Source of the DNA: Cavenderia fasciculata
Taxonomy: Eukaryota; Evosea; Eumycetozoa; Acytosteliales; Cavenderiaceae
NCBI RefSeq assembly: GCF_000203815.1
Contig: NW_004457642.1
Location: forward strand, 186,001-250,000
Reading direction: 5' to 3'
Length of the DNA: 64,000 bases
Shown piece after piece: positions 50,462 to 61,946 of the stretch. The notes beneath the pieces were generated by a model. The model saw only the letters and a program-made list of their open reading frames with translations. It made no database searches and was not told the origin of the DNA. The position numbers were made by a program, and so were the translations under genes. The first letter of the stretch is position 1, and every line of letters starts with the position of its first letter.

Positions 50462-53400
50462 TTATTTGTACTGTAAACTCATTCTAGCGAGTTTTTGTTG
50501 CATATTCTTATTGTGTCTTTTAGTAACTCTTTTCTTTTTAATCAATATAATTGATCCCACTGCGATGGCAACAGCACCGAATACTCCAACAACAACACCA
50601 ACAATGATTCTCCACGTATTGGATTTACTGCACCCACTGTCATCACTCTTGTCGATTAATAATGGTGTGAAATCTGGATCGAGGGAACATGATTGGCATT
50701 GTGGCATACTTATTCCAATTAATATAGTTGATTGTGATTGATCTTCTAATGAAGCAGTTTTGTTGATAATAGATGTCTTGGAGAAAGTTGGTCTTCCATC
50801 AGATAATACATAATCGATAAATCTACCTGTGAATTGAATATTATCTTTTACCACTCGTAGATATTGAATAGAGTTGGATAGTTGATCGTAGCTGAGTGTA
50901 TCAATATTAACATCTTGACAATCAAATTCGATTGATTGGTCATTGTTGATGGTTGTTTTGAAGATGACTCTGAGTGTTGTCAAGAATGTGTTGAATGTCC
51001 AATTACTAATGTTGACTGATAGTTTGATTGAATTGGCATCGATGTGAAGTAGTTGTGAACCAAATTGAATATCTCTTGGTTGTTGTGAGAATGATATCGT
51101 TGCTGTTACTAGTGCTGTTGTATCACTATTGTTGAGTTGATAGTTGACTGTTGTTGTTTGTGTTTGATTATCTAATGATAATGTTGAATTCCAACTGTTT
51201 GTCAATACTTGATTGATGATATTATCATCAGTATCTATTTCTTGAATGGCAATCATTTCAAATTGGAAATCAATTCCATCGATATCAAATGATGTTGTTG
51301 GTGATGTTGTATTGGGTGTGTTTGTGTGATTGCTTGTTTTTGTCAAACAATTATCGATTGAACTATATCCAGTATCACATTTACACTTCCCATTGATACA
51401 TTGACCGTGACCATAACAATTAAATGGACATGTTAATTCACCACCACTGCCATCGCTATCCGACCCAGAACCAGATGACTGTGATGAAGGTTTAAAATAA
51501 ATCCAATTATTTCCATTATTTGTTGAATTATCAACAGTCAATCTGACCAATGCCAAACCATCAGTTGGTTCACTGACCAATGTACAATTAATCAATGTTT
51601 GTGATTTTGATGTAACTTGACAATCAGTACTATTCAAAGTGATTGATACAATAGTTTGATTGAATGGTCCGAAATCACCATAGATACTGATCAATTTTCT
51701 ATCATTTAAATCATAAGATCCTGATCTAAAAGTCGGGTATTCTAAAAAAAATAATAAAAATATTATTAATATATATATTTAAATTTTAATTCTCTGTTTT
51801 AATACATACTCTCTGAGCATTTAACAGAATAATAACCAGTATCACAAATACAAGTTCCATTAATATCACAAGATCCATGACCCGAGCAACCAGTATTCAG
51901 ACATTCACTCTGTGGTGTTGTCAAATTGGCAAAGATTGTATTTGAACTAAAACCATAAATTGATACAGTGATAGCCTTCATTCCGTATTTCAAAGTTTTT
52001 GCTTGTGTACATTCAACTCGTGATTCATTGAGCCAAGTGACACTACAAGCAGATATATCACCATTAAATGATACAACAACATCTGACATTGATGCACTTG
52101 CTCCAAAATAACCATTAAATGCATATCTTGTACCGATGATACTCAAAGTATCTAAAATGTACAACTCGACATTTGATGGGAAATAGTCTATTGAAAAAAA
52201 AAGATTAATATAACATTTAAAATGTACATTGATTCATTGTGGGATAGTTACTTTGGAGGATAAAATAACTATCAACAGAGTAATGAGCATTTGAAACTGT
52301 GAATGTAATATTTTGACCTTGAGCAAAATAGTAGCCAACGGTGTTACAATATAACATACTAGTCGGTGCCAATGTACTTGTAATGACACAATCAATGTCA
52401 TGATTAATTTTGACGGTGTGTGGGAGTGTTGGATTGATTAGATGTATAAAAACATAGAATCTACAAGTCTCTGAGGGAAGTTGTGTGAGTCCCAAGGAAG
52501 AAGCCCCGAGTGAAATGCCAACTTCTAGTACTGAAAAGTCATACTGGTAATCTGGGTAATTGTTATTCAAAGATAGAGTGACTGTTCTTGCAGGTCCAGA
52601 TTGTCCCGACGTATCATAATACCTGAAGAAAAAAAATGTAATTAGAATAATGATATCATTGTGTTTGATCAATAGAAATAGACATACCTTAAACGACTGT
52701 TTGGAATAATAGGGTTCAAAGAAATCCCATTACCCATCATGTTATTGCCAAATCCAATGTTTTCACCAGAAATTTCTCCTAATCCACCCACTGTTAGAAT
52801 AGTTGTGGTATAAAATGAAATGGCTAGAAATAGAAAGTGAGTTAATTAGTGTTAGTTTTATAAATATAGTCAGGTGACCATTAATATATTAATATATTAA
52901 TATTAATACATACGACAAATGAAACTTGGATCAACAACAATATCAGTTTGAATAATGGATGGATCATTTTTGTAACATTTAAAACAATCTGGCAAATTGG
53001 TAATGCTGGGACATCCATTAATTCTCAAACTGTTTTTACAAAATGACTGTGGAATGGTGGTGGTAACTAATGTTGGGTTGTATCTCACATCGAGAATAAT
53101 GTTTGGGTTTCCACTTGTAAAAATGTTCCAAGGAATATCCTGTAACTTGTTATTTTGGAATTGCCTAAATTCATTTTATATTATTAATAATAAAGCCTTA
53201 TTGTTATTTTTGTTGTTGTTGTTGTCGATACATACATTAATTGCACATTCTTGAATGGAATGTTTGGAATTGTGGTTAGATTACCATGAGTTGATGCAAG
53301 TGATTGAAGGGATTCAGGGTACTCTGCAAGTGGAAACTCTGTATAATTAGCCCCGGATATTAGACTAGATTGATTGATTGTCAGTCATTGAAGAGGTAAA

Positions 53401-54863
53401 CTTAAAAAGTAAAGTATAATTCAGCTCGAGCTAGTACTTACAGAGATCTGAGATTAATAAAATCGATCAGTGGAGGTGATATTGTTACCAATGGCCCTAA
53501 GATAGATACTTTAAAAAAAAAAAAAACATTTAATATTAATATTAATTTTCGCTCATTAATCCAATTCGTAATCATTGTTCTTTCTTTCTTTCTTTCTTTC
53601 TTTTTTTCTTTCTTTCTTTCTTTCTAGCTTATACATACAAACCCGCGACAGAGTCTGGATAATTAAATATCAAGTTGCTGCTCTTGGCTAGGAAGGATTG
53701 AAAATTTCTAAATAAGAATAATATAGGATCGATCTGTTAACATCATCATCATATTTTTCATCAACTCTGGCTGTTTAAAAAAAATAAAATAAAGTACTTA
53801 CAAGTCGGTTGGTCTTGCACCTAGGGTTAACGAAAAGGTATGGTCAGTGCTTATTACGATCATACCCAAAGTTTGCAATACTGGGAAGGCTTGGTCTGTG
53901 ATGGTTATGGCTAGGGGACTGGTAAGTTGCATGCTAATGGAGAGTGCATTCAAATTGGTATGAGCGATGGTTGCATCAAACGTCACGGTGCCTTGAATTG
54001 AAAATATCACTTCTTCAACGACCGGTCCAAAGTTAAATGGTATCATGTCTTGTATGACATATACTGATTCGATATGAAAAATTTTTAAAGCTGGTAATGC
54101 TAGTACGAATCCATCTGGGATAAGAGTGACAGATGCATCCGATAGGATTCTAATCATAAATAGGAGGAGGAAGAGGAGGAGGAGGAGAGGAAGTTAATAT
54201 TAACAAAAATAAATAGATTTGTTTGTTAGTTTGTTTGTTTGGTTCAACTTACGAGAGTCTACCAAGAAGAGGCATATTCTTGATTAAATTTAGAATGTTA
54301 GTGTTAGGCAATCTGACATTAAGCAACGCTGTCAATTGTATTTCATCGACCTCTGGGAAATCAAATTCAGTCAACAAGGGATCAGGTACCAGACCAGTCA
54401 TCGCTATATCAAATGTTTGAAAGATACTATATAGTAATGTTAGAATGTGAAATAAATCAAAACAACCTAAACTACTTTGATTTCTGAGCTCGGATACAGA
54501 TAATATAATATTATACAACAACATACATTTTAGTGATATGACGAGGTGTTCCCGTTGAACATATAAAGTTACCTGAACTACAAATAGCTGCTTCATTCTC
54601 TTGAATCGTACTACTGTATTGTCTGATGATCCATATTGCTGAGTTTACTAATGATGATGATTCATAAATAAAGAAATAATAAATGTAATGAATGATGAGC
54701 GAGGGTATGGTGAGTAAATAATAAATGATTTCATTAAATAAATGAGGTACCAATACATACACTCTGTAGTTGACAATTGACATTCTACTACATGGTTACA
54801 GTTAAAAATAAATAATAGCAGTACTGCAATCAACTGAATGAATGATGTTTGTTTCATTGCCAC
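50462..54863 (-). CDS. Array gene I: ComC-like membrane receptor, apparently intact
   Basis: Gene A plan. Start at 54863 (MAMKQTSF) or 54857; the signal segment is LIAVLLLFIF followed by ECQLSTTEC. Leucine-rich exons about 52920-54420 with diverged versions of the family cap (IPQSFCKNSLRINGCP; PDCFKCYK), beta-rich exon about 52250-52625, TIG1/EGF1 about 51810-52185 (SFNGDISAC, a variant shared with H in place of YFNGD.SIC), last exon 50462 to about 51738. CQSCS variant before DPDFTPLL; tail KKKRVTKRHNKN followed by a small extension SLQYK. No break seen. Confidence 0.83.
53580..53625. repeat. (CTTT)n microsatellite in an intron of gene I
   Basis: Two runs of CTTT units separated by a T-rich interruption, within the intron upstream (in gene order) of a leucine-rich exon. 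On the coding strand it is a purine-rich tract. Confidence 0.85.
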
Positions 54864-55022
54864 ACACGTTTTTATTGATTATCTTTTTAACACCCTCTCT
54901 TTTTGTGTGTATATATATGCTTGCAATTATCGAGTGGTCGTCTTCATGAACACTGCAAACGCAGACGACACATCTGTGTTTGAGTCTATGGTATGTAAAT
55001 GGTTTAAAAAATTAAAATCCCG

Positions 55023-55053
55023 TTAAATATCTTGATTTAAACCCACCAGGACC
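55023..55053. promoter_or_regulatory. Candidate promoter element upstream of gene I
   Basis: TTAAATATCTTGATTTAAAC followed by CCACCAGGACC, about 160-190 bases above the I start. Very close to the block upstream of J and related to that of H, while surrounding spacer is dissimilar. Confidence 0.45.
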
Positions 55054-55110
55054 ATCATAGAAAAATAATTATTTATTTAGTTATTTTATTAGTGTTGGCT
55101 CATAGTACTG

Positions 55111-56703
55111 TTAACTCATTCGAGCGAGTTTTTGTTGCATATTCTTATTGAATCGTTTCGTAACTCTTTGGATAATCGATGCCACTACAATTGCAACAGC
55201 ACCGAATACTCCAACAACAACACCAACAATGATTCTCCATGTATTGGATTTGCTGCATCCACTATCATTGCTCTTGTCGATTAGTAATGGTGCGAAATCT
55301 GGATCGAGGGAACATGATTGACATTGTGGCATACTAATTCCAATTAATATAGTTGATTGTTGATCATCTGATGACGAGGCAGATCATTTGATGATGAAGA
55401 AGTTTTGTTGATAATAGATATCTTGGAGAAAGTTGGTCTTCCATCAGATAATACATAATCGATAAATCTACCTGTGAATTGAATATTATCTTTGACTATC
55501 GTAGATATTGAATACTTTATATACCGTTTTTGGTAAAAATATTAATATTAATATTCTCTCTCTCTTTTGAAGTACAATTCCTGGAAAGTTTCCGGATGAT
55601 TAAATATCAAGTTGGTGTTGGTTCGGATAGATCCATAATAACTATAGGAATAGGATAGGTTATATGTTAGCATCATCATCATCATCAACGAAAAACATCA
55701 AGTACTTACAAGCTATATGGTTTTGCATCCATGGTTAAAGAAAAGGTATGATCAGTGTCTAATACATCAATATTAAATCTTTGCAACACTGGGAAGGATT
55801 GTTGTGTGATTGTTATAGCTTGGGGACTTGTCAATCTCATGCTAATTTCGAGTGTGTTTGAATTGGTAGAAACCAAGTTTGGATTAAACGTCAAGGATCC
55901 TTCAATTTTGAATTTCACTTGTTCCATGAGTGGTCCAAAGTTAAACTCCATATCTTGTTGGGCGTAAATTCCTTGGATTGCCAAAAATTTTAAAGATGGA
56001 AATGCAAGTGCAAATCCGTCCGGGATTACATTGATAGATGCATCTGACGTGATTCTAATTAAGCAAGGTTATAAATAAATAAATAAGAAAGATGATGATT
56101 TGATTAATAAAACAATATTTAAGTTAGAATATTGACATTGATCGATTTAGGATTTTCGGCAACTACGATTTGAATTTCCTCCATCTCTTGGAAATCAAGT
56201 GCAGTCAACAAGGGATCACATACCATACCACCAATTGTTGTGTCATATGAAACAAGAATACTAATATATAGGTATAATAATTACAAACAACAAACAAAAG
56301 AGAGAGAGAGCATGTTAGAATGTGAATTTTCAAAACAATCTAAACTTTAGTTACAAAATAACAACATACATTTTAGCGATATGACGAGGTGTTCCCGTTG
56401 AACATATAAAGTTACCTGAACTACAAATAGCTGCTTCATTCTCTTGAATCGTACTACTGTATTGTCTGATGATCCATATTGCTGAGTTTACTATAGTATC
56501 ACATCATACATAACAATATATATAAATGTTAATATTGCAAAGAAAGGTGGTGTTGATCACATTTAATACATAATGATAAAATAAATGAGGTACCAATACA
56601 TACACTCTGCAGTTGACAATTGACATTCTACTACTACATGATTACTGTTAAAAATAAATAATAGCAGTACTGCCATCAACTGAATGAATAATGTTTGTTT
56701 CAT
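55111..56703 (-). pseudogene. Array gene J: ComC-like receptor with its middle deleted
   Basis: The 5' part is present: start at 56703 (MKQTLFIQL, then VECQLSTAEC), exon 2 about 56371-56493, a degraded third exon about 56120-56270, the long leucine-rich exon 55706 to about 56056, and a partial small leucine-rich exon near 55570-55640. The sequence then passes at about 55510-55560 directly into the last part of the final exon (RRPTFS-like segment, helix, tail to 55111). So the remaining leucine-rich exons, both TIG and EGF modules and most of the supersandwich-like domain, about 3 kb, are missing. Near 55380 a short segment is duplicated (GATCAT.TGATGA), and the basic run after the helix is shortened to QRVTKRFN. 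A clear deletion pseudogene whose 5' part is close to I. Confidence 0.85.
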
Positions 56704-56833
56704 TACCACACACCTTATCTTATACTTTACTCACAAATTTTATGTGTGTGGTTAGTTTTCGAGTGGTCGTTCACAACCTCGAGGTTTGAACTGCATCTGT
56801 TGGGTAGGCATTTGAGTCTACAGTGTCGTACAC

Positions 56834-56864
56834 TTTAAATATCTGGATTTTTAAACCAGGAACC
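56834..56864. promoter_or_regulatory. Candidate promoter element upstream of gene J
   Basis: TTTAAATATCTGGATTTTTA followed by AACCAGGAACC, about 130-160 bases above the J start. It matches the blocks upstream of I and H. Retained even though J is a pseudogene, consistent with recent decay. Confidence 0.45.
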
Positions 56865-59760
56865 AACAAAAAAATAATAAAACGAACGAAGGGTTTTGAA
56901 CCATTTATTTATAGTGTATTTTTAATTCATATCTCAACCCATTCTAGCAAGTTTATGTTGTATTTTTGCGTTGTGCCTTAGAACAGTTCTTTTCTTTTTA
57001 ATCAATATAATAGATGCCACTGCAATGGCAACAGCACCAACAACTCCAACAACAACACCAACAATGATTCTCCATGTATTGGATTTACTGTCACATCCAC
57101 TGTCAGCACTCTTGTCGATTAATAATGGTGTGAAATCTGGATCGATGATAGATTCTGATGATTGTGGCATACTAATTCCAATTAATATAGTTGATTGTTG
57201 ATCATCTAATGAAGCAGTTTTGTTGATGATTGATGTCTTGGAGAAAGTTGGTCTTCCATCAGATAATACATAATCGATAAATCTACCTGTGAATTGAATA
57301 TTATCTTTTACCACTCGTAGATATTGAATAGAGTTGGATAGTTGATCGTAGCTGAGTGTATCAATATTAACATCTTGACAATCAAATTCGATTGATTGGT
57401 CATTGTTGATGGTTGTTTTGAAGATGACTCTGAGTGTTGTCAAGAATGTGTTGAATGTCCAATTACTAATGTTGACTGATAGTTTGATTGAATTGGCATC
57501 GATGTGAAGTAGTTGTGAACCAAATTGAATATCTCTTGGTTGTTGTGAGAATGATATCGTTGCTGTTACTAGTGCTGTTGTATCACTGTTGTTGAGTTGA
57601 TAGTTGACTGTTGTTGTTTGTGTTTGATTATCTATCAATATAGTTGAGCTCCAACTGTTTGTCAATACCTCGTTGATGATATTATTATCGGTGTCTATTT
57701 CTTGAATGGCAATCATTTCAAATTGGAAATCAATTCCATCGATATCAAATGATGTTGTTGGTGATGTTGTATTGGGTGTTACTGTATGATTGCTTGTTTT
57801 TGTCAAACAATTATCAATTGAACTATAACCTGGTTGACACTGACATTTCCCATTGATACATTGACCGTGACCATAACAATTAAATGGACATGTTAATTCA
57901 CCACCACTGCCATTACTATCTGACCCTGAACCTGATGACTGTGATGAAGGTTTAAAATAAATCCAATTATTTCCATTATTTGTTGAATTATCACAGTCAA
58001 TCTGACCAATGCCAAACCATCAGTTGGTTCACTGACCAATGTACAATTAATCAATGTTTGTGATTTATATGTAGCTTGACAATCAGTATTATCCAAAGTG
58101 ATTGATACTGCTAACTGATTGAATGGTCCGAAATCACCATAGATACTGATCAATTTTCTATCATTTAAATCATATGATCCCGATTTAAAAATTGGATATT
58201 CTAAAAATTTATAATAATTATGATTAATATATATTTAATTTAATTTTTTAATTTAATTATCTATACATACTCTCTGAACATTTAGCAGTATAATAACCAG
58301 TATCACAAACACAAATTCCATTTGAATTACAAGTTCCATGACCCGAACAACCAGTAGTATTACAAATACTTTGAGGTGATGTCAGATTGGCCGAAACGAT
58401 ATTTGACATGAACCCATCAACCGATACTGTAATATTGGTCAATCCAATTGCTGGCCAAGGTTTGACTTGAATGCATTGAATTGCACCAGAATCATAGGTA
58501 GCTGGGAGACAGATAGTTGGATCCCCATTAAAATAGATAATAGGTTTGGCTATTCCGAAATACCCATTTAATAAATACTTTGATCCAACCATTACCAAAT
58601 TTTCCCACATTGTTAAATACAAATCAACAGGGTATAATTCTATAAAAAATAAAAATGAATAAAAAATATTAAAATCTGTAGAGAGTTATTTTTTTTGTTT
58701 TTTAACATACGTGGGGTTGTAAAACTTTTAGTTAGATTGGTGTAACCATTGCTCAATATATATTGATAGGTTTGAAATGATTTGAAAGGTGTTCCTGTCA
58801 CGTTGCAACTCAAATCAGATGAGCTTGCCACTGTGCTAGAAATGACGCAATCAATATTATTGTTTATAATGACAGCGTGTAAAAGATACCCATTTATAAA
58901 TTGAGTATAGAGTGAGATCTGGTAGACACCAGATGGTATTTGTTGAAAGGTAACTACACCAGGAGCTTGTATACCGACCTCTAAAACATTAAAATCTGCT
59001 GTATATTCTGGATAATTACTATCCAAAGTAAGAGTAACAGTGTTTGGTGGTCCAGTTGGTCTTAAAGTATCAAAATATCTATCGACATAAAAAAATATTT
59101 AAAGAATGAATTAATAATTTTGATTTTAATTTTTTTTCTATTTTTCGTAAACATACCTCAGTTTTTTATTTGGTATGGGAGAATCTAAAACGTATCTACC
59201 CAGAGCCATGTTACCATACCCAATGTTAGTACCTTCTATGAAACCAACTCCTATCGATGTATAAATATTTGTTGAAACAAAAGTAATGTCTTGAAGTGAA
59301 AAATATAAAATATTGTTAAAATTTACTCTTTTTTTTTTTTTTTTATATCTACATACTGCATTTAAAACCAGCATCGAGGACAATATCAGTTTGAACATTC
59401 TCAGTACTCTTTTGATAACAAAGGAAACATTCTGGCACATTGGTAATCAATGGACACCCTTTGATATACAATCTATTTACACAAAATGATTGGGGGATGG
59501 ATGTTGTTAATGCCGGATTGTTTGTGAGATCCAAAAGCATATAAGTTGAATTGATGAAATTGTTCCATGGAATGTCTCCTTTAAGCTTATTATTAACATA
59601 ATGCATGGCCTGCACATTGTTTGCAGGAATATCTGGAAATGTATCGAATTGAAACCCATTGGACACACGAACATATGTCAATGAGTCGGGGTACTCTATG
59701 AGTGGAAACCCTGTCATATTTGAATATTGTAATATCCTAAATATAAAATAATAATAATAT

Positions 59761-59807
59761 AAATAATAAATAATAAATAATAAATAATAAATAATAAATA
59801 ATAAATA
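59761..59807. repeat. (AAATAAT)n seven-base tandem repeat in an intron of gene K
   Basis: About 6-7 near-perfect heptamer units, a length-variable intron tract. Confidence 0.85.
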
Positions 59808-59993
59808 AGAATTTTAATTTTAAACCTATTTGAATATTATTATTTATGTATGATACATACAAAGTGACTAAATTTTTAAATTCACTCAATGGAGGTAAAA
59901 AAGTGGTGGCACTACCAGAGTAATGACTGTGATCAACAAATAATAATATTAAAGATAGTTAGTTAGTTAGTTAGTACCAGTTTTGTTTGGGAA

Positions 59994-60057
<64 letters not shown>
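59994..60057. repeat. (ATT)n microsatellite in an intron of gene K
   Basis: About 21 uninterrupted ATT units between two leucine-rich exons. Confidence 0.95.
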
Positions 60058-61300
60058 TAAACATACACAATAGTAATATTCGATGTATCTGAAAGCAGTA
60101 TATTGACTGGTGAATCCAATGTGATTACCGCTCTATAATATAAAATCGTTGTAGTAGTAGTAGTAGCAGCAGCAGTGGGAGAGAGAGAGAGTTAATATTA
60201 TTATAATTCTAATTATTCTAAAAGGTATACTTTACAGATTTGTGACAGTGGAAGCATAGGACGTGACAGTCATAACATTTGGAGGCGTAGATACGAGATA
60301 GAGACTCAAGCTATCCAATACTGGGAATGACTCTGCTGTAAATGTCAAACTTTGTGCTAAAGCACCACCAATATGAAAGTACACCTTTTTCAATTTAGAG
60401 TGGACTGGTGTATTTGCATCGATTGTAAATCCTCCAGAAATCGAACTCAATGACACCTCTTCTATAGCAGGTCCAAAATCAAAAGTAAATGGTAGAGATA
60501 ACTGACCACTCACAGAGAATAAAGTTAACTTGGGTAACCCTACCATTGGTGGTATAGTTGTAATTGAGAAATCTGAAATGATCCTATAATTTAAAATCAA
60601 AAAATAAAAAAAGAAAAGAAAGAGTTGTAAATATATACTACATACATAGTACTGCTTTGCTTTGCTTTGTTTTGTTTTTGCCTTTACTTGATAGTTTGAA
60701 GATTATCTAGATTCTTGATTAAATTCAGTATATTGAGAGATTCTGTTTTGACTGTAGAGTCCACATTTATGTATAAACTCTCAAGTTCTGGGAATGAAAA
60801 TGTTTGTAATGCTGCATTTGGTGATTGGCCATTGTCTGTTATATCAAAAAGAGACAATAAACTAAATATATATATCAATATATCAATATAGTTTGATTGT
60901 ATTAGTTATTGAACGTGAAATCAACTGACTAGATCTAGATCAGATAGATAGATAGATAGATACAACTACAACAACATACATTTGAGTGATATGACGAGGT
61001 GCTCCCGCTGAACAAGTAAAGTAACCTGAACTACAAATAGCTGCTTCGTTCTCTTGAACCGTACTCTTGTATTGTTGAATGATCCATATTGCTGAGTTTA
61101 CTAAATATAGTGTTTATATAATGATAGAGATTAATATTATGAATGAAATAATGAGAGAATGAAATTATGAGTTAACCCAACAACAACAACAACATACGTT
61201 CATCCACTGGCATAGGTTGACTTGACACTCTATCGATCGCATTCACACAGAGTATGATCACCACACCGATACTTAACAAAAATTTCAGCGCTACTTTCAT

Positions 61301-61946
61301 ATTATTTTTTTTAGTATTATTATTACAAAGGGTGGGTTTAGTACACATATGATCAGAGATCTCTGAACTAGGTCTAAGACATTCTATCGTCTATCGTCGA
61401 CCACAACTGCAACTCTAGTATTAATTTTTATAATTTAAATATCTTCTCGATCTTTAGATTCATTCTTTTGAAAATATCTAGATCTCTGTTTTCATGAACC
61501 GCACAAGCAAAACGAAAAGAATAAATGGTATCTTCTTTGTATATCCAGTCTTTTTCAACTAAATGCGCATGTGTTTCGATACTATCACCTGTTCATCTAT
61601 TGTAGGCTCTATCCCACGGAAGATCAACTTTCGGGTTGATATTTGTGTGATATTTATCTATCAATCTGTTGGTAGATGAAAGGACGATCAATACAATACA
61701 TTATGCCTATTACGAAGGTAGGTAGTGTTCACCATCTCATAGTGGTCGTCATGAGAATCTTCTTCTTATGCTTATTCTTCTTCCTTTTCTTTTCGCATAA
61801 CAGATACTATCTACTCGTATCATATTTGATTGTTGTTTTAAGCGCAATCAAGTTTGTGTAGGTGAGTTCGGTACACCTCCAAATCATTCTTTCAATTTAT
61901 TCCAACGCACTACCAACCAATTAATTAGAAAAAAAAGAAAGAACAC
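61301..61946. promoter_or_regulatory. Divergent intergenic region between array gene K and the plus-strand EGF gene
   Basis: 646 bases between two starts facing away from each other, the only divergent spacer beside the array. It holds a 14-base perfect palindrome TCAGAGATCTCTGA at 61353-61366, TTTAAATATCTTCTCGATC at about 61435-61453 (about 135 bases above K, like the motif of other array genes) and AATATCTAGATCTCTG near 61473-61488. GATC/AGATCT cores are thus repeated. It may serve both genes. A 61-residue hydrophobic open frame at 61676 looks like chance. Confidence 0.45.

Larger units (their letters stand above)
56934..61300 (-). pseudogene. Array gene K: ComC-like receptor with one-base frameshift in last exon
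   Basis: Gene A plan. Start at 61300 (MKVALKFLLSIGVVIILCV, then SSQPMPVDE). Leucine-rich exons about 59356-60870, beta-rich exon about 58710-59080, TIG1/EGF1 about 58271-58640, last exon 56934 to about 58200. One A is missing near 57993 (ATTATCACAG where siblings have ATTATCAACAG), which shifts the frame at the end of TIG-like 2. After it the frame is open through EGF2 (CQPGYSS variant shared with G), the supersandwich-like domain, the helix and tail KKKRTVLRHNAK. A single base could be a sequencing error, in which case K would be an intact receptor. It is the first gene of the array in transcription order and the most diverged in the N-terminal half. Confidence 0.7.

Noticed and set aside
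10099-61300. LTR or other retroelement as the source of the repeated array
   Set aside because: The repeats are complete intron-containing host genes with signal peptides. No polymerase, capsid or terminal repeats were seen.
61676-61861. Small hydrophobic plus-strand open frame in the divergent spacer
   Set aside because: Composition follows T-rich DNA, there is no paralog at equivalent places, and it sits between two clear starts.
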